Assembly: GCF_003853705.1 (NCBI RefSeq)
Contig: NZ_QTQI01000010.1
Location: 167,718 to 231,717 of the forward strand
Origin: Burkholderia sp. Bp8992
GTDB taxonomy: Bacteria; Pseudomonadota; Gammaproteobacteria; Burkholderiales; Burkholderiaceae
Reading direction: 5' to 3'
DNA length: 64,000 nucleotides
In this document: in pieces, positions 45,413 through 55,061 of the stretch
Layout: every line of letters begins with the position of its first letter
Position numbering within the stretch: the stretch's first letter is position 1
Translations under genes and position numbers: made by a program
The notes under the pieces: model-generated
What the model saw: only the letters and a program-made list of their open reading frames with translations
Databases searched by the model: none
What the model was told of the DNA's origin: nothing

Positions 45413-46689
45413 ACATGCCCCCGGTCCAACCCCACCCGGCCGCGCCGGCCGCCCACACGCCAGCCGCACCGTTCGTCGCGAGCTTCCGCGATCCGGCGTT
45501 CCTGCTGTCGCACATCGAGGACACGCTGCGCTTCTACGCGACCAACGCGTTCGACCCGACGGGCGGCTTCTATCATTACTTTCGCGACGACGGCAGCATC
45601 TACAACCGCACGTCGCGCCACCTCGTCAGCAGCTGCCGGTTCGTCTTCAACTACGCGATGGCGTACCGGCATTTCGGCGACCCGCGCCACCTGGAATACG
45701 CGCGCCACGGGCTGCGCTTCCTGCGCGATGCGCACTGGGACGACGCACTGCAGGGCTACGACTGGGAGCTCGACTGGCGCGACGGCGCGAAGCGCGAGAC
45801 GCTCGACGGCACGCGCCACTGCTACGGCCTCGCGTTCGTGCTGCTCGCGGCCGCGCACGCGACGATGGCCGGCATCGACGAGGCACGCCCGCTGATCGCC
45901 GCGACCTACGAACTGGCCGAGCACCGCTTCTGGGATGCGGCCGCGGGCCTGTACGCGGACGATGCGACGCCGAACTGGATCGTGTCGTCGTACCGCGGCC
46001 AGAACGCGAACATGCACATGACGGAGGCGCTGCTCGCCGCGTACGAGGCGACCGGCCACCTCACGTACCTCGATCGCGCGGAGAAGGTCGCGTCCCACAT
46101 CACGCAGCGCCAGGCCGCGCTGTCGGGCGGGCTCGTGTGGGAGCACTACCATGCGGACTGGTCGGTCGACTGGGACTACAACAAGGAAGACAGCTCGAAC
46201 ATCTTCCGTCCGTGGGGCTTCCAGCCCGGCCACCAGACCGAATGGGCGAAGCTGCTGCTGATCCTCGAACGGCACCGCCCGCTCGACTGGCTCGTGCCGC
46301 GCGCGGCCGAGCTGTTCGACGCGGCGCTCACGCACGCGTGGGACGCCGATCACGGCGGCCTGTGCTACGGCTTCGGCCCCGACTTCACGATCTGCGACCA
46401 CAACAAGTACTTCTGGGTGCAGGCCGAAACCTTCGCGGCGGCCGCGATGCTCGGCGCGCGCACGGGCAGCGAACGCTTCTGGGACTGGTACGACGAGATC
46501 TGGCGCTACAGCTGGGCCCATTTCGTCGATCACCGCTACGGCGCGTGGTATCGGATCCTCACCTGCGACAACCGCAAGTACAGCGACGAGAAGAGCCCGG
46601 CCGGCAAGACCGACTATCACACGATGGGCGCCTGCTACGACGTGCTCGCGACCCTCGCGCGCATGCAACGCAGCGAGCCGACGCAATGA
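45409..46689 (+). CDS. AGE-family epimerase/isomerase
   Basis: (alpha/alpha)6-barrel enzyme of 426 residues, related to N-acylglucosamine 2-epimerase, YihS and mannose isomerase. Key segments are SRHLVSSCRFVFNYAMAYRHFG near residue 75, ETLDGTRHCYGLAFVLLAAA near 125, NANMHMTEALLAAYEATG near 200, RPWGFQPGHQTEWAKLLL near 270, and HNKYFWVQAETFAAAAML near 330; the His residues there form the active site. It has 20 more N-terminal residues than typical. It starts in an ATGA overlap with the LacI gene. Since a PfkB fructokinase-type gene follows, mannose-to-fructose isomerisation is likely, not proven. Confidence 0.87.
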   Translation: MNMPPVQPHPAAPAAHTPAAPFVASFRDPAFLLSHIEDTLRFYATNAFDPTGGFYHYFRDDGSIYNRTSRHLVSSCRFVFNYAMAYRHFGDPRHLEYARHGLRFLRDAHWDDALQGYDWELDWRDGAKRETLDGTRHCYGLAFVLLAAAHATMAGIDEARPLIAATYELAEHRFWDAAAGLYADDATPNWIVSSYRGQNANMHMTEALLAAYEATGHLTYLDRAEKVASHITQRQAALSGGLVWEHYHADWSVDWDYNKEDSSNIFRPWGFQPGHQTEWAKLLLILERHRPLDWLVPRAAELFDAALTHAWDADHGGLCYGFGPDFTICDHNKYFWVQAETFAAAAMLGARTGSERFWDWYDEIWRYSWAHFVDHRYGAWYRILTCDNRKYSDEKSPAGKTDYHTMGACYDVLATLARMQRSEPTQ

Positions 46690-47594
46690 GCGGCGGCACG
46701 TTTCCGGCTTTCGTGTCGGCGGGCGACATCCTGACCGACATGGTGCGGGCGGGCGATGCGCAGTGGACCTCGGTGCCGGGCGGCGCCGGCTGGAACGTCG
46801 CGCGCGCGGTGGCGCGGCTCGGCGTGCCGAGCGCGCTCGCCGGTTCGATCGGCGAAGACTGCTTTTCCGACGAACTGTGGCACACGAGCGAAGCGGCCGG
46901 GCTCGACCTGCGCTTCCTGCAGCGCGTCGCGCGGCCGCCGCTGCTCGCGATCGTCCACGAGACGCGCCCGCCCGCGTACTTCTTCATCGGCGAAGCGAGT
47001 GCCGATCTCGCGTTCGATCCCGCGCTACTGCCGGCCGGCTGGACCGAGCACGTGCAATGGGCACATTTCGGCTGCATCAGCCTCGTGCGCGAACCGCTCG
47101 CGGGCACGCTGGCCGCGCTCGCGGCCGAGCTGCACGCGCGCGGCGTGAAGATCAGCTTCGACCCGAACGTGCGGAACCTGATGACGGCCGCGTACCGGCC
47201 GACGCTGGAGAAGATGGCCGCGCTCGCCGACCTGATCAAGGTGTCCGACGAAGACCTGCGGCACCTGTTCGGCGGCGACGGCCCCGACGCGATCGCGGCG
47301 GTGCGCGCGCTGAACCCGCAGGCGGCCGTGCTCGTCACGCGCGGCGCGCAGGCGGCGACGCTCTACGCGGACGGCGACGTGCACGAGGCCAGCCCGCCGC
47401 GCGTCGAGGTGGCCGACACCGTCGGCGCGGGCGACGCGTCCATCGGCGGCATGCTGTTCAGCCTGATGGCCGCGCCGCAGCGCGCCTGGCGCGAGCATCT
47501 CGTGTTCGCGCTGGCGGCCGGCGCCGCCGCGTGCCGGCATACGGGCGCGCACGCGCCGACGCTCGACGAGGTCGTCGCGCTGATCGAACGCTGA
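46686..47594 (+). CDS. PfkB-family sugar kinase (fructokinase-like)
   Basis: Kinase of 302 residues. Substrate-binding starts VSAGDILTDMV and GGAGWNVARAVARLGVPSALAGSIGED. The ATP-binding motif DTVGAGDASIGGMLFSL near residue 245 contains the catalytic Asp. FDPNVRNLMTAAY is conserved in fructokinases. ATGA overlap with the isomerase gene couples translation. It would phosphorylate the isomerase product, giving a two-step route into glycolysis. Confidence 0.9.
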   Translation: MSGGTFPAFVSAGDILTDMVRAGDAQWTSVPGGAGWNVARAVARLGVPSALAGSIGEDCFSDELWHTSEAAGLDLRFLQRVARPPLLAIVHETRPPAYFFIGEASADLAFDPALLPAGWTEHVQWAHFGCISLVREPLAGTLAALAAELHARGVKISFDPNVRNLMTAAYRPTLEKMAALADLIKVSDEDLRHLFGGDGPDAIAAVRALNPQAAVLVTRGAQAATLYADGDVHEASPPRVEVADTVGAGDASIGGMLFSLMAAPQRAWREHLVFALAAGAAACRHTGAHAPTLDEVVALIER

Positions 47595-47694
47595 TGGAAA
47601 GACGGTGGCCGGGCACTGTTCGGTCACCGATAAGCGACGCTGTACATGTTGCGCCGCAGTGCTACGATGAAGTGTCCTTTTGCGGGAGAGCACG

Positions 47695-47916
47695 ATGGAC
47701 ACGAACACGTTCACGAAAGGCATCTACACGGCCAAGGCGCATACCCAGCATGCGGGCAACGGGCAGTTCCAGGGTTACGTGATCCTCGCGCGCGACGACG
47801 GCGACGACACCGAGAACACGCGTTACGACGTCCACTCGACGAGCCCCAGCGAGGAAGAAGCGTTCGACGAGGCAAAGGCGCTCGCGCACCGGATCCTCGG
47901 CGAGATCGAGCTGTAA
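47695..47916 (+). CDS. Small conserved-type hypothetical protein
   Basis: Acidic protein of 73 residues, unknown family. It starts MDTNTFTKGIYTAKAHTQHAGNG and has FQGYVILARDDG and SPSEEEAFDEAKALAHRILGEIEL, a likely beta-beta-alpha domain. GGGAGAG precedes the chosen ATG; a start 15 bp upstream is possible. It is expressed separately from the kinase operon. Confidence 0.65.
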   Translation: MDTNTFTKGIYTAKAHTQHAGNGQFQGYVILARDDGDDTENTRYDVHSTSPSEEEAFDEAKALAHRILGEIEL

Positions 47917-47936
47917 CCCCCTCCTTCCGGCGCGGC

Positions 47937-48131
47937 TCAGAGCAGCCGCGCCACCATCGACAGCAGCATCGTCAGCACCAGCGTCGACATGAACGGGAAC
48001 GGGTAGCGCCGCCCGCCGAGTGTCAGCGTGACGTCGCCCGGCATCCGCCCGATGCCGAGCTTGCCGAGCCACGGCCAGCAGCGCGTCAGGATCATCACCG
48101 CGATGAACGTCGTCAATAGCCAGCGCAGCAT
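47937..48131 (-). CDS. DUF2905-family small membrane protein
   Basis: Protein of 64 residues with two hydrophobic segments (LRWLLTTFIAVMILT and FMSTLVLTMLLSMVARLL) around a conserved LGIGRMPGDVTLTLGGRRYPFPF core, the DUF2905 signature. The function is not known. The gene lies 11 bp after the methyltransferase stop on the same strand and may be co-transcribed. Confidence 0.85.
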   Translation of the reverse strand: MLRWLLTTFIAVMILTRCWPWLGKLGIGRMPGDVTLTLGGRRYPFPFMSTLVLTMLLSMVARLL

Positions 48132-48142
48132 GCTAGGGCCTG

Positions 48143-49333
48143 TCAGAGTGCGTGCGAGCGGTCGCCGCGCGCGAACGCGTCGAGCGTGCCGTCGATGCCG
48201 CGCGAGAACGCGATCACCTTGAACAGCTCGCCCATCTCGGCTTCCGAGATCAGCTTCTGCACCGCGTTCGCGGCCGGCAGGAACGCGTGGATGTCGGACG
48301 GGTCGATCGCGGCCAGCGCGTCGGTGACGCCCGCGTTCAGCAGGAAGCGCGCCTGCGACGTGTAGCCGAGCAGGTCCGTGCCGGTGGCGACGGCCGCATC
48401 GTAGATGCCGGTGAATTCGACGTGCGCGGTGATGTCCTGCAGCCCCGGGTACAGGAACGGGTCATCGTGCGCGTGGTGGCGGTAGTGGCACATCAGCGTG
48501 CCGCGGTCGCGCTGCGGATGGTAGTACTCGTGCGCCGGAAAGCCGTAGTCGACCAGCAGCACCGCGCCGCGCGCGAGCATCGTGCAGACGGTGCGCGTGA
48601 ACGCCAGCGCGGCCTCGTGCGTCTCGGTCACGTAGCCGTCGCCGACGTCGAGCCCCGCGAGCACCGGCGGCAGGCCGGCTGCATCGGCGGGCCGGTCGTC
48701 GAACACGAACGCCTGCTGCGCGTCGAGCGCGACGCCGCGCTCGTGCCACGCGCCGCCCGCTTTCGCGAACAGCCGCACCGGCATCGCGTCGAGCACCTCG
48801 TTGCCGACCACGACGCCTTCGAACCGCTCGGGCAGCGCGTCGAGCCAGCGCACCTTCGCGGCGAGCGCCGGCGCGGCGGCCGCGATCGTGTCGCGCTGCC
48901 GCTCGCGCAGCTCGCCGGACAGGTCGACGATCAGGTATTCGTCGAGTTCGACGCCCTGCGCGTCGAGCGCGGCGAGCAACCCGGCCGCGAGCTTGCCCGT
49001 GCCGGCGCCGAATTCCATCACGCGGCGCGTATCGCTCGCCGCAAGCGCTTGCGCGACCGGTTGCGCGAGCGTCTGCGCGAACAGCGGCGACAGCTCGGGC
49101 GCGGTGACGAAGTCGCTGCCGTCGTCGGCGCGGCGCCCGAACTTGCGCGCGCCGCCGCTGTAATAGCCGAGGCCCGGCGCATACAGCGCGCGCTCCATGA
49201 AGCGGTCGAACGGCAGCCAGCCGCCGGCCGCCGCGATCTCGTCGCGCAATTGCGCGGCAAGGGTTTCGGACTGCGCGAGCGCGTCAGGGCCGGGAGCAGG
49301 TAAACTAGCGGGTTCGTGAGCTTTCGGGTTCAT
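48143..49333 (-). CDS. MidA/NDUFAF7-like SAM-dependent methyltransferase
   Basis: Protein of 396 residues. The family start LPFDRFMERALYAPGLGYYSGGARKFGR and FVTAPELSPLF are present, followed by the SAM-binding VMEFGAGTGKLAAGLL near residue 105. VGNEVLDAMPV and LLVDYGFPAHEYYHPQRDRGTLMCHYRHH are also typical. Mitochondrial NDUFAF7 methylates an arginine of complex I; the bacterial target is unproven. It is tightly divergent from an SDR-fold gene (13 bp between starts). Confidence 0.9.
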   Translation of the reverse strand: MNPKAHEPASLPAPGPDALAQSETLAAQLRDEIAAAGGWLPFDRFMERALYAPGLGYYSGGARKFGRRADDGSDFVTAPELSPLFAQTLAQPVAQALAASDTRRVMEFGAGTGKLAAGLLAALDAQGVELDEYLIVDLSGELRERQRDTIAAAAPALAAKVRWLDALPERFEGVVVGNEVLDAMPVRLFAKAGGAWHERGVALDAQQAFVFDDRPADAAGLPPVLAGLDVGDGYVTETHEAALAFTRTVCTMLARGAVLLVDYGFPAHEYYHPQRDRGTLMCHYRHHAHDDPFLYPGLQDITAHVEFTGIYDAAVATGTDLLGYTSQARFLLNAGVTDALAAIDPSDIHAFLPAANAVQKLISEAEMGELFKVIAFSRGIDGTLDAFARGDRSHAL

Positions 49334-49346
49334 CCCGGCATTGTAA

Positions 49347-50090
49347 ATGACCGTTTCAGCCGATACGTCGACCCCGCGCGTGGTGCTCGTCACGGGCGCC
49401 CTGGGCAGCGCAGCCGACGCCGCGTCGATCGGCCGTGCGCTCGCGACCGGTTTCGCCCGCCGCGGCTGGGACGTCGCGCTGCAGCGCAGCCCCGGCGCGC
49501 CGCGCGCGGCCGCCGATGCGCTCGTCGCCGAAGTCACGGCGCGCGGCCGCCGCGCGGCCGTGCTCGACGCCGATCTGGCCCTGGAAGCCGATGCGGCCGC
49601 GCTCGTCGCCGCGTGCGGCGAAGCGCTCGGCCGGCCGGCGTGCGCGGTGTTCGTCAGCGCCAGCGCGGGCGCCGACGACGCGCACACGGTGGACGGCGCG
49701 TCGCTCGCCGGCGCACTCGCGCGCAACGTGACGGCGCCGCTCGCGCTGGCCCGCGCGCTCGCCGATGCAACACCCGACGCCGCGCGCGAGCATGAAGCAC
49801 TGCGCGCGTGCGCGATCCACGTGCTGGATCAGGCCCTGTTTCACCCGGCACCGGCGCAGTTGTCGCATGCGCTGATGCAGGCCGCGCTGAACCGCGCGAC
49901 GTCGGCGCTGGCGCTCGCGCTCGCGCCGAAGGTGCGCGTCGCGGCGCTCGTGCGCGGCCACGCGCCGCACGCGGACGACATCGCGGCGGCCGCCTGCTAT
50001 CTCGCGAGCGCGCCCGGCGTGACGGGCGCGACGCTGACCGTCGACGGCGGCGAGCACCTGGTGCCGCCCGCCGCCGGCCCGAATGAATGA
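49347..50090 (+). CDS. SDR-fold protein with altered catalytic motif, upstream of folB
   Basis: Rossmann-fold protein of 247 residues, similar to FolM/pteridine reductases. The N-terminal LVTGALGSAADAASIGRALATGFARRGWDVAL has an insertion in the glycine motif. The catalytic Tyr-x3-Lys is replaced: in QLSHALMQAALNRAT near residue 173 the positions hold His and Gln. The end YLASAPGVTGATLTVDGGEHL is normal for SDRs. It is probably not a standard dehydrogenase. It precedes folB by 78 bp, so a folate link is plausible. Confidence 0.75.
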   Translation: MTVSADTSTPRVVLVTGALGSAADAASIGRALATGFARRGWDVALQRSPGAPRAAADALVAEVTARGRRAAVLDADLALEADAAALVAACGEALGRPACAVFVSASAGADDAHTVDGASLAGALARNVTAPLALARALADATPDAAREHEALRACAIHVLDQALFHPAPAQLSHALMQAALNRATSALALALAPKVRVAALVRGHAPHADDIAAAACYLASAPGVTGATLTVDGGEHLVPPAAGPNE

Positions 50091-50168
50091 ACTGCGCGGA
50101 TCGCGCGGCCTGACTGCCGCCGCCCGCGCCGCTTTGCGTGCGTGCACGCCAATTTGACTGGGACGACC

Positions 50169-50573
50169 ATGTTTTCCGCTCTCCTGCACCCCCGCCTCGC
50201 GGATTGCCGCAGGCTCTACCTGCGCGACTACGAGGTGCACATCAACATCGGGGCCTTCGAACACGAGAAGCGCGGCGAGCAGCGCGTCGTCATCAACGTC
50301 GACCTGTTCGTGCCGCTCGCGCTGTCCACCCCCGTCGACGACCGGTTGCATGAAGTCGTCGACTACGACCTGATGAAGCAGAGCGTCGCGCAATGCGTGG
50401 CGCGCGGCCACATCCACCTGCAGGAAACGCTGTGCGACGCGATCGCCGCACACCTGCTGGCGCACGATGCCGTGCGCGCGGTACGCGTCTGTACCGAGAA
50501 ACCGGACGCCTATCCGGACTGCGACGCCGTCGGCGTCGAAGTCTTTCGCATCAAGGACGAGGAGCGCGCATGA
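50169..50573 (+). CDS. folB: Dihydroneopterin aldolase
   Basis: FolB (134 residues) cleaves or epimerises dihydroneopterin in folate synthesis. [26 protein letters not shown] contains the pterin-binding Glu. [11 protein letters not shown] and the catalytic-Lys segment [20 protein letters not shown] near residue 115 are typical. The ATG is chosen over one 27 bp earlier because it fits the family start. The stop overlaps the ttcA start by ATGA. Confidence 0.88.
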   Translation: MFSALLHPRLADCRRLYLRDYEVHINIGAFEHEKRGEQRVVINVDLFVPLALSTPVDDRLHEVVDYDLMKQSVAQCVARGHIHLQETLCDAIAAHLLAHDAVRAVRVCTEKPDAYPDCDAVGVEVFRIKDEERA

Positions 50574-51562
50574 ACGCCCCCCACATGAATGACACGGCGG
50601 CCGATGCCGCCACCCTCGACGACGCCGCCCCGGCCGGCCGCCCTGCGCTGACGCGCCGCGAGCAGAAGGAAGCGTACGAGAACAACAAGCTGTACAAGCG
50701 GATCGTGCGCCAGGTCGGCCAGGCGATCGGCGACTACAACATGATCGAGCAGGGCGACAAGGTGATGGTGTGCCTGTCGGGCGGCAAGGACAGCTACGCG
50801 ATGCTCGACGTGCTGCTGCGCCTGCGCGAGCGCGCGCCGATCGACTTCGACATCGTCGCGGTGAACCTCGACCAGAAGCAGCCGGGCTTCCCGGAACACA
50901 TCCTGCCGGAATACCTGAAGCAGGTCGGCGTGCCGTTCCACATCGAGAACCAGGACACCTACAGCATCGTCAAGCGGCTCGTGCCCGAAGGCAAGACGAC
51001 CTGCTCGCTGTGCTCGCGGCTGCGCCGCGGGATCCTGTACCGCGTGGCCGGCGAACTCGGCGCGACCAAGATCGCGCTCGGCCACCATCGCGACGACATC
51101 GTGCAGACGCTGCTGCTGAACATGTTCTACGGCGGCAAGCTGAAGGGGATGCCGCCGAAGCTGCAGTCGGACGACGGCAAGAACATCGTGATCCGCCCGC
51201 TCGCGTACGTGAAGGAAACCGATCTCGAGAAATACGCGGAGCTGCGCGAATTCCCGATCATCCCTTGCAACCTGTGCGGCAGCCAGCCGAACCTGAAGCG
51301 CGCGGAAATGAAGGCGCTGATCCGCGAATGGGACAAGCGCTTCCCGGGCCGCGTCGACAACATGTTCAACGCGCTCGCGAAGGTCGTGCCGTCGCACCTG
51401 ATGGACACGACGCTGTACCCGTTCCAGTCGCTGCGCGCGACGGGCGAGGCCGACCCGCAAGGCGACATCGCGTTCGACGAGGAGCCGTGCGCGTCGGGCG
51501 ACGACTCGGCGGCGCCGGGCGCGTCCAAACCGATCTCGATCGTCCAGTTCGACGACCTGTAA
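50570..51562 (+). CDS. ttcA: tRNA 2-thiocytidine biosynthesis protein TtcA
   Basis: TtcA (330 residues) thiolates cytidine 32 in tRNAs. It is an ATP-dependent PP-loop enzyme with a [4Fe-4S] cluster: the PP-loop [10 protein letters not shown] near residue 70, then [10 protein letters not shown] near 147 and [10 protein letters not shown] near 240 provide the cysteines. [28 protein letters not shown] is family-defining. It is translated in overlap with folB and followed by a hairpin. Confidence 0.95.
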   Translation: MNAPHMNDTAADAATLDDAAPAGRPALTRREQKEAYENNKLYKRIVRQVGQAIGDYNMIEQGDKVMVCLSGGKDSYAMLDVLLRLRERAPIDFDIVAVNLDQKQPGFPEHILPEYLKQVGVPFHIENQDTYSIVKRLVPEGKTTCSLCSRLRRGILYRVAGELGATKIALGHHRDDIVQTLLLNMFYGGKLKGMPPKLQSDDGKNIVIRPLAYVKETDLEKYAELREFPIIPCNLCGSQPNLKRAEMKALIREWDKRFPGRVDNMFNALAKVVPSHLMDTTLYPFQSLRATGEADPQGDIAFDEEPCASGDDSAAPGASKPISIVQFDDL

Positions 51563-51578
51563 GCAGGGACCGAACACC

Positions 51579-51612
51579 CGCCGAAACCGGGGCCGACGGC
51601 CTCGTTTCGGCG
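51579..51612 (+). terminator. Hairpin between ttcA and glmU
   Basis: Arms CGCCGAAAC and GTTTCGGCG with an inner GGCC/GGCC pairing in the loop. No long T-run follows, so it is a weak intrinsic or processing terminator. It separates folB-ttcA from glmU-glmS. Confidence 0.5.
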
Positions 51613-51697
51613 TTGTCGCCGCGCCGCGACAGGCCCGGAGCGACAAGGGCCGCATGCTAAAATGGACGGCTTCGAACTCCTCTGACAAGCTGGCGCC

Positions 51698-53059
51698 ATG
51701 AATATCGTGATTTTGGCGGCAGGCACCGGCAAGCGCATGCGTTCCGCGCTGCCGAAAGTGCTTCACCCCCTGGCCGGCAGGCCGCTCCTCTCCCACGTCA
51801 TCGACACCGCGCGCACGCTGCAGCCGTCCCGGCTCGTCGTCGTCGTCGGTCACGGCGCCGAGCAGGTCGAGGCCGCCGTCGCCGCGCCCGATGTCCAGTT
51901 CGCGTTGCAGGCCGAGCAGCTCGGCACCGGCCACGCGGTGCGCCAGGCACTGCCGCTTCTCGACCCCGCGCAACCGACGCTCGTGCTGTACGGCGACGTG
52001 CCGCTCACGCGCGCGTCGACGCTGCGGCGTCTCGTCGATGCCGCGCGCGAAGGCCGCTACGGGATCCTGACCGTCACGCTCGACGATCCGAGCGGCTACG
52101 GCCGCATCGTGCGCGACGCGTCCGGCTTCGTCACGCGCATCGTCGAGCAGAAGGACGCGTCGCCGGACGAGCTGAAGATCGCCGAAATCAACACGGGCAT
52201 CATCGTCACGCCGACGGCCCAGCTGTCGATGTGGCTCGGCGCGCTGAAGAACGAGAACGCGCAGGGCGAGTACTACCTGACCGACGTCGTCGAACTCGCG
52301 ATCGAGGCCGGCTTCGAGGTCGTCACGTCGCAGCCCGACGAGGAATGGGAAACGCTCGGCGTCAACAGCAAGGCGCAGCTCGCGGAACTCGAGCGCATTC
52401 ACCAGCGCAATGTCGCGGACGCATTGCTCGCCGACGGCGTCACGCTCGCCGATCCGGCGCGCCTCGACGTGCGCGGCACGCTGCGCTGCGGCCGCGACGT
52501 GTCGATCGACGTGAACTGCGTGTTCGAAGGCAACGTGACGCTCGCCGACAACGTGACGATCGGCGCGAACTGCGTGATCCGCAACGCGTCGGTCGGCACC
52601 GGCACGCGTATCGACGCGTTCACGCACATCGACGGCGCCGAGCTCGGCGCGCACACCGTGATCGGCCCGTACGCGCGGCTGCGCCCGGGCGCGCAACTGG
52701 CTGACGAAGCGCACGTCGGCAACTTCGTCGAAGTGAAGAACGCGGTGATCGGCCATGGCTCGAAGGCGAACCACCTCACGTACATCGGCGACGCCGACAT
52801 CGGCGCGCGCGTGAACATCGGCGCGGGCACGATCACCTGCAACTACGACGGTGCGAACAAGTTCCGCACCGTGATCGAGGACGACGTGTTCGTCGGCTCG
52901 GACACGCAGCTCGTCGCGCCCGTGCGCGTCGGCCGCGGCGTGACGATCGCCGCCGGCACGACGATCTGGAAGGACGTGGCCGACGGCGTGCTCGCCTTGA
53001 ACGAGAAGACCCAGACCGCGAAGAGCGGCTACGTCCGCCCGGTCAAGAAGAAGAGCTGA
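51698..53059 (+). CDS. glmU: Bifunctional GlcN-1-P acetyltransferase / GlcNAc-1-P uridylyltransferase
   Basis: GlmU (453 residues) makes UDP-GlcNAc for peptidoglycan and lipopolysaccharide. The N-terminal pyrophosphorylase domain begins [44 protein letters not shown] and [16 protein letters not shown]-type segments follow. The C-terminal left-handed beta-helix starts about residue 250; [24 protein letters not shown] carries acetyl-transfer residues. It lies 54 bp upstream of glmS, the enzyme giving GlcN-6-P. Confidence 0.97.
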   Translation: MNIVILAAGTGKRMRSALPKVLHPLAGRPLLSHVIDTARTLQPSRLVVVVGHGAEQVEAAVAAPDVQFALQAEQLGTGHAVRQALPLLDPAQPTLVLYGDVPLTRASTLRRLVDAAREGRYGILTVTLDDPSGYGRIVRDASGFVTRIVEQKDASPDELKIAEINTGIIVTPTAQLSMWLGALKNENAQGEYYLTDVVELAIEAGFEVVTSQPDEEWETLGVNSKAQLAELERIHQRNVADALLADGVTLADPARLDVRGTLRCGRDVSIDVNCVFEGNVTLADNVTIGANCVIRNASVGTGTRIDAFTHIDGAELGAHTVIGPYARLRPGAQLADEAHVGNFVEVKNAVIGHGSKANHLTYIGDADIGARVNIGAGTITCNYDGANKFRTVIEDDVFVGSDTQLVAPVRVGRGVTIAAGTTIWKDVADGVLALNEKTQTAKSGYVRPVKKKS

Positions 53060-53113
53060 ACCTTTTGCGGGCGCCCCGGCGGCGCCCGCGTCGACTTACA
53101 GGATTGACCATTC

Positions 53114-54931
53114 ATGTGCGGCATTGTCGGCGCAGTTGCGCAGCGTAATATCGTTCCGGTGCTGATCGAAGGATTGCGGCGCCTCGAATACCGTGGCTAC
53201 GACTCGTGCGGCGTCGCCGTGCTCGAGCCCGGTGCACCGAAGCGCGCGCGCAGCGTCGCGCGCGTCGCCGATCTCGACACGCAGGTGCGCGAATCGCATC
53301 TCGAAGGCACGACGGGCGTCGCGCACACGCGCTGGGCCACGCACGGCGCGCCCGTCACGCACAACGCGCACCCGATCTTCTCGTCGAACGCGCTCGCGCT
53401 CGTCCACAACGGTATCATCGAGAACTTCGAGACGCTGCGCGACGCGCTGCGCGCGAAGGGCTACGAATTCGTGTCGCAGACCGACACCGAGGTAATCGCC
53501 CACCTCGTGCACAGCCTGTACCGCGGCAACCTGTTCGACGCGGTGCGCGAGGCCGTCGGCCAGCTGCACGGCGCGTATGCGATCGCCGTGATCCACAAGG
53601 ACCAGCCGCATACCGTCGTCGGTGCGCGCCAGGGTTCGCCGCTCGTCGTCGGCCACGGCGACGGCGAGAACTTCCTCGCGTCCGACGCGCTCGCGCTCGC
53701 AGGCAGCACCGACCGCTTCACGTTCCTCGAGGAAGGCGACGTGTGCGAGCTGTCGCTCGACGGCGTGAAGATCGTCGATCGCCACGGCGCCACGGTGCAG
53801 CGCGAGATCCGCGTCGTCAGCGCGTACGGCGGCGCGGTCGAGCTTGGGCCCTATCGCCACTTCATGCAGAAGGAAATCTTCGAGCAGCCGCGCGCGATCG
53901 GCGATACCGTGCCGCAGACGGAAGCGTTCGACGCCACGCTGTTCGGCGACGCCGCACCGGCTGCGTTCGCGGAGATCGACAGCCTGCTGATCCTCGCGTG
54001 CGGCACGAGCTACTACTCGGGCCTCACCGCGAAGTACTGGCTCGAATCGATCGCGAAGATCCCGACGCAGGTCGAGATCGCCAGCGAGTACCGCTACCGC
54101 GAATCGGTGCCGAACCCGCGCCAGCTCGTGCTCGTGATCTCGCAGTCGGGCGAGACGGCCGATACGCTCGCCGCGCTCAAGCATGCGCAGTCGCTCGGCC
54201 ACACGCATACGCTCGCGGTCTGCAACGTCGCGACCAGCGCGATGGTGCGCCTGACCGAGATGCAGTTCCTGACGCATGCGGGCACCGAGATCGGCGTCGC
54301 GTCGACGAAGGCGTTCACGACGCAGCTCGTCGCGCTGTTCGTGCTGGCCGCGACGCTCGGCAAGCTGCGCGGGCACGTCGACGCCGCGCAGGAAGCCGAA
54401 TTCCTGAAGCAGCTGCGCCACCTGCCGGCCGCGTTGAACAGCGTGCTCGCGCTCGAGCCGCAGATCATCGCGTGGTCGGAAGAATTCGCACGCAAGGAAA
54501 ACGCGCTGTTCCTCGGCCGCGGGCTGCACTACCCGATCGCGCTCGAAGGCGCGCTGAAGCTGAAGGAAATCTCGTACATCCACGCCGAGGCCTATCCGGC
54601 CGGCGAACTGAAGCACGGGCCGCTCGCGCTCGTCACGGAAGCGATGCCGGTCGTCACGGTCGCGCCGAACGACACGCTGCTCGAGAAGCTGAAGTCGAAC
54701 ATGCAGGAAGTGCGTGCGCGCGGCGGCGAGCTGTACGTGTTCGCCGATGCCGATACGCAGATCGTCAACGACGACGGCCTGCACGTGATCCGGATGCCGG
54801 AACACTACGGGCAACTGTCGCCGATCCTGCACGTCGTGCCGCTGCAGCTGCTCGCGTATCACACCGCGTGCGCACGCGGCACCGACGTCGACAAGCCGCG
54901 GAACCTCGCGAAATCGGTGACGGTGGAGTAA
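53114..54931 (+). CDS. glmS: Glutamine-fructose-6-phosphate aminotransferase
   Basis: GlmS (605 residues) converts fructose-6-P and glutamine to glucosamine-6-P, the first step of amino-sugar synthesis. The N-terminal glutaminase begins [32 protein letters not shown], with Cys2 as nucleophile. Two SIS isomerase domains follow ([35 protein letters not shown]). The C-terminus ends [11 protein letters not shown]. It forms a unit with glmU. No GlmS ribozyme-type leader was recognised in the 54-bp gap. Confidence 0.97.
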   Translation: MCGIVGAVAQRNIVPVLIEGLRRLEYRGYDSCGVAVLEPGAPKRARSVARVADLDTQVRESHLEGTTGVAHTRWATHGAPVTHNAHPIFSSNALALVHNGIIENFETLRDALRAKGYEFVSQTDTEVIAHLVHSLYRGNLFDAVREAVGQLHGAYAIAVIHKDQPHTVVGARQGSPLVVGHGDGENFLASDALALAGSTDRFTFLEEGDVCELSLDGVKIVDRHGATVQREIRVVSAYGGAVELGPYRHFMQKEIFEQPRAIGDTVPQTEAFDATLFGDAAPAAFAEIDSLLILACGTSYYSGLTAKYWLESIAKIPTQVEIASEYRYRESVPNPRQLVLVISQSGETADTLAALKHAQSLGHTHTLAVCNVATSAMVRLTEMQFLTHAGTEIGVASTKAFTTQLVALFVLAATLGKLRGHVDAAQEAEFLKQLRHLPAALNSVLALEPQIIAWSEEFARKENALFLGRGLHYPIALEGALKLKEISYIHAEAYPAGELKHGPLALVTEAMPVVTVAPNDTLLEKLKSNMQEVRARGGELYVFADADTQIVNDDGLHVIRMPEHYGQLSPILHVVPLQLLAYHTACARGTDVDKPRNLAKSVTVE

Positions 54932-55015
54932 GGCTGGACGACAGGGATGGCCTGCATCGGGCCGTCCCGACCGCGTCGCGGCACGAAGCAGACCATTCGG
55001 CCAGGTCGAAATATG

Positions 55016-55036
55016 TACCACGTAGTGGTATATAAT
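55016..55036 (+). promoter_or_regulatory. Operator-promoter of the toxin-antitoxin locus
   Basis: Perfect 15-bp palindrome TACCACGTAGTGGTA (55016-55030) adjoining a consensus -10 box TATAAT (55031-55036), about 26 bp before the toxin start. Binding here would block RNA polymerase, so it is the likely autoregulatory operator. Confidence 0.75.
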
Positions 55037-55061
55037 CCTGTGCTAGCTCGACCGGCTCGAC

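Noticed and set aside
53059-53114. GlmS ribozyme riboswitch
   Set aside because: The gap before glmS is only 54 bp and shows no ribozyme core; this element belongs to Gram-positive bacteria.
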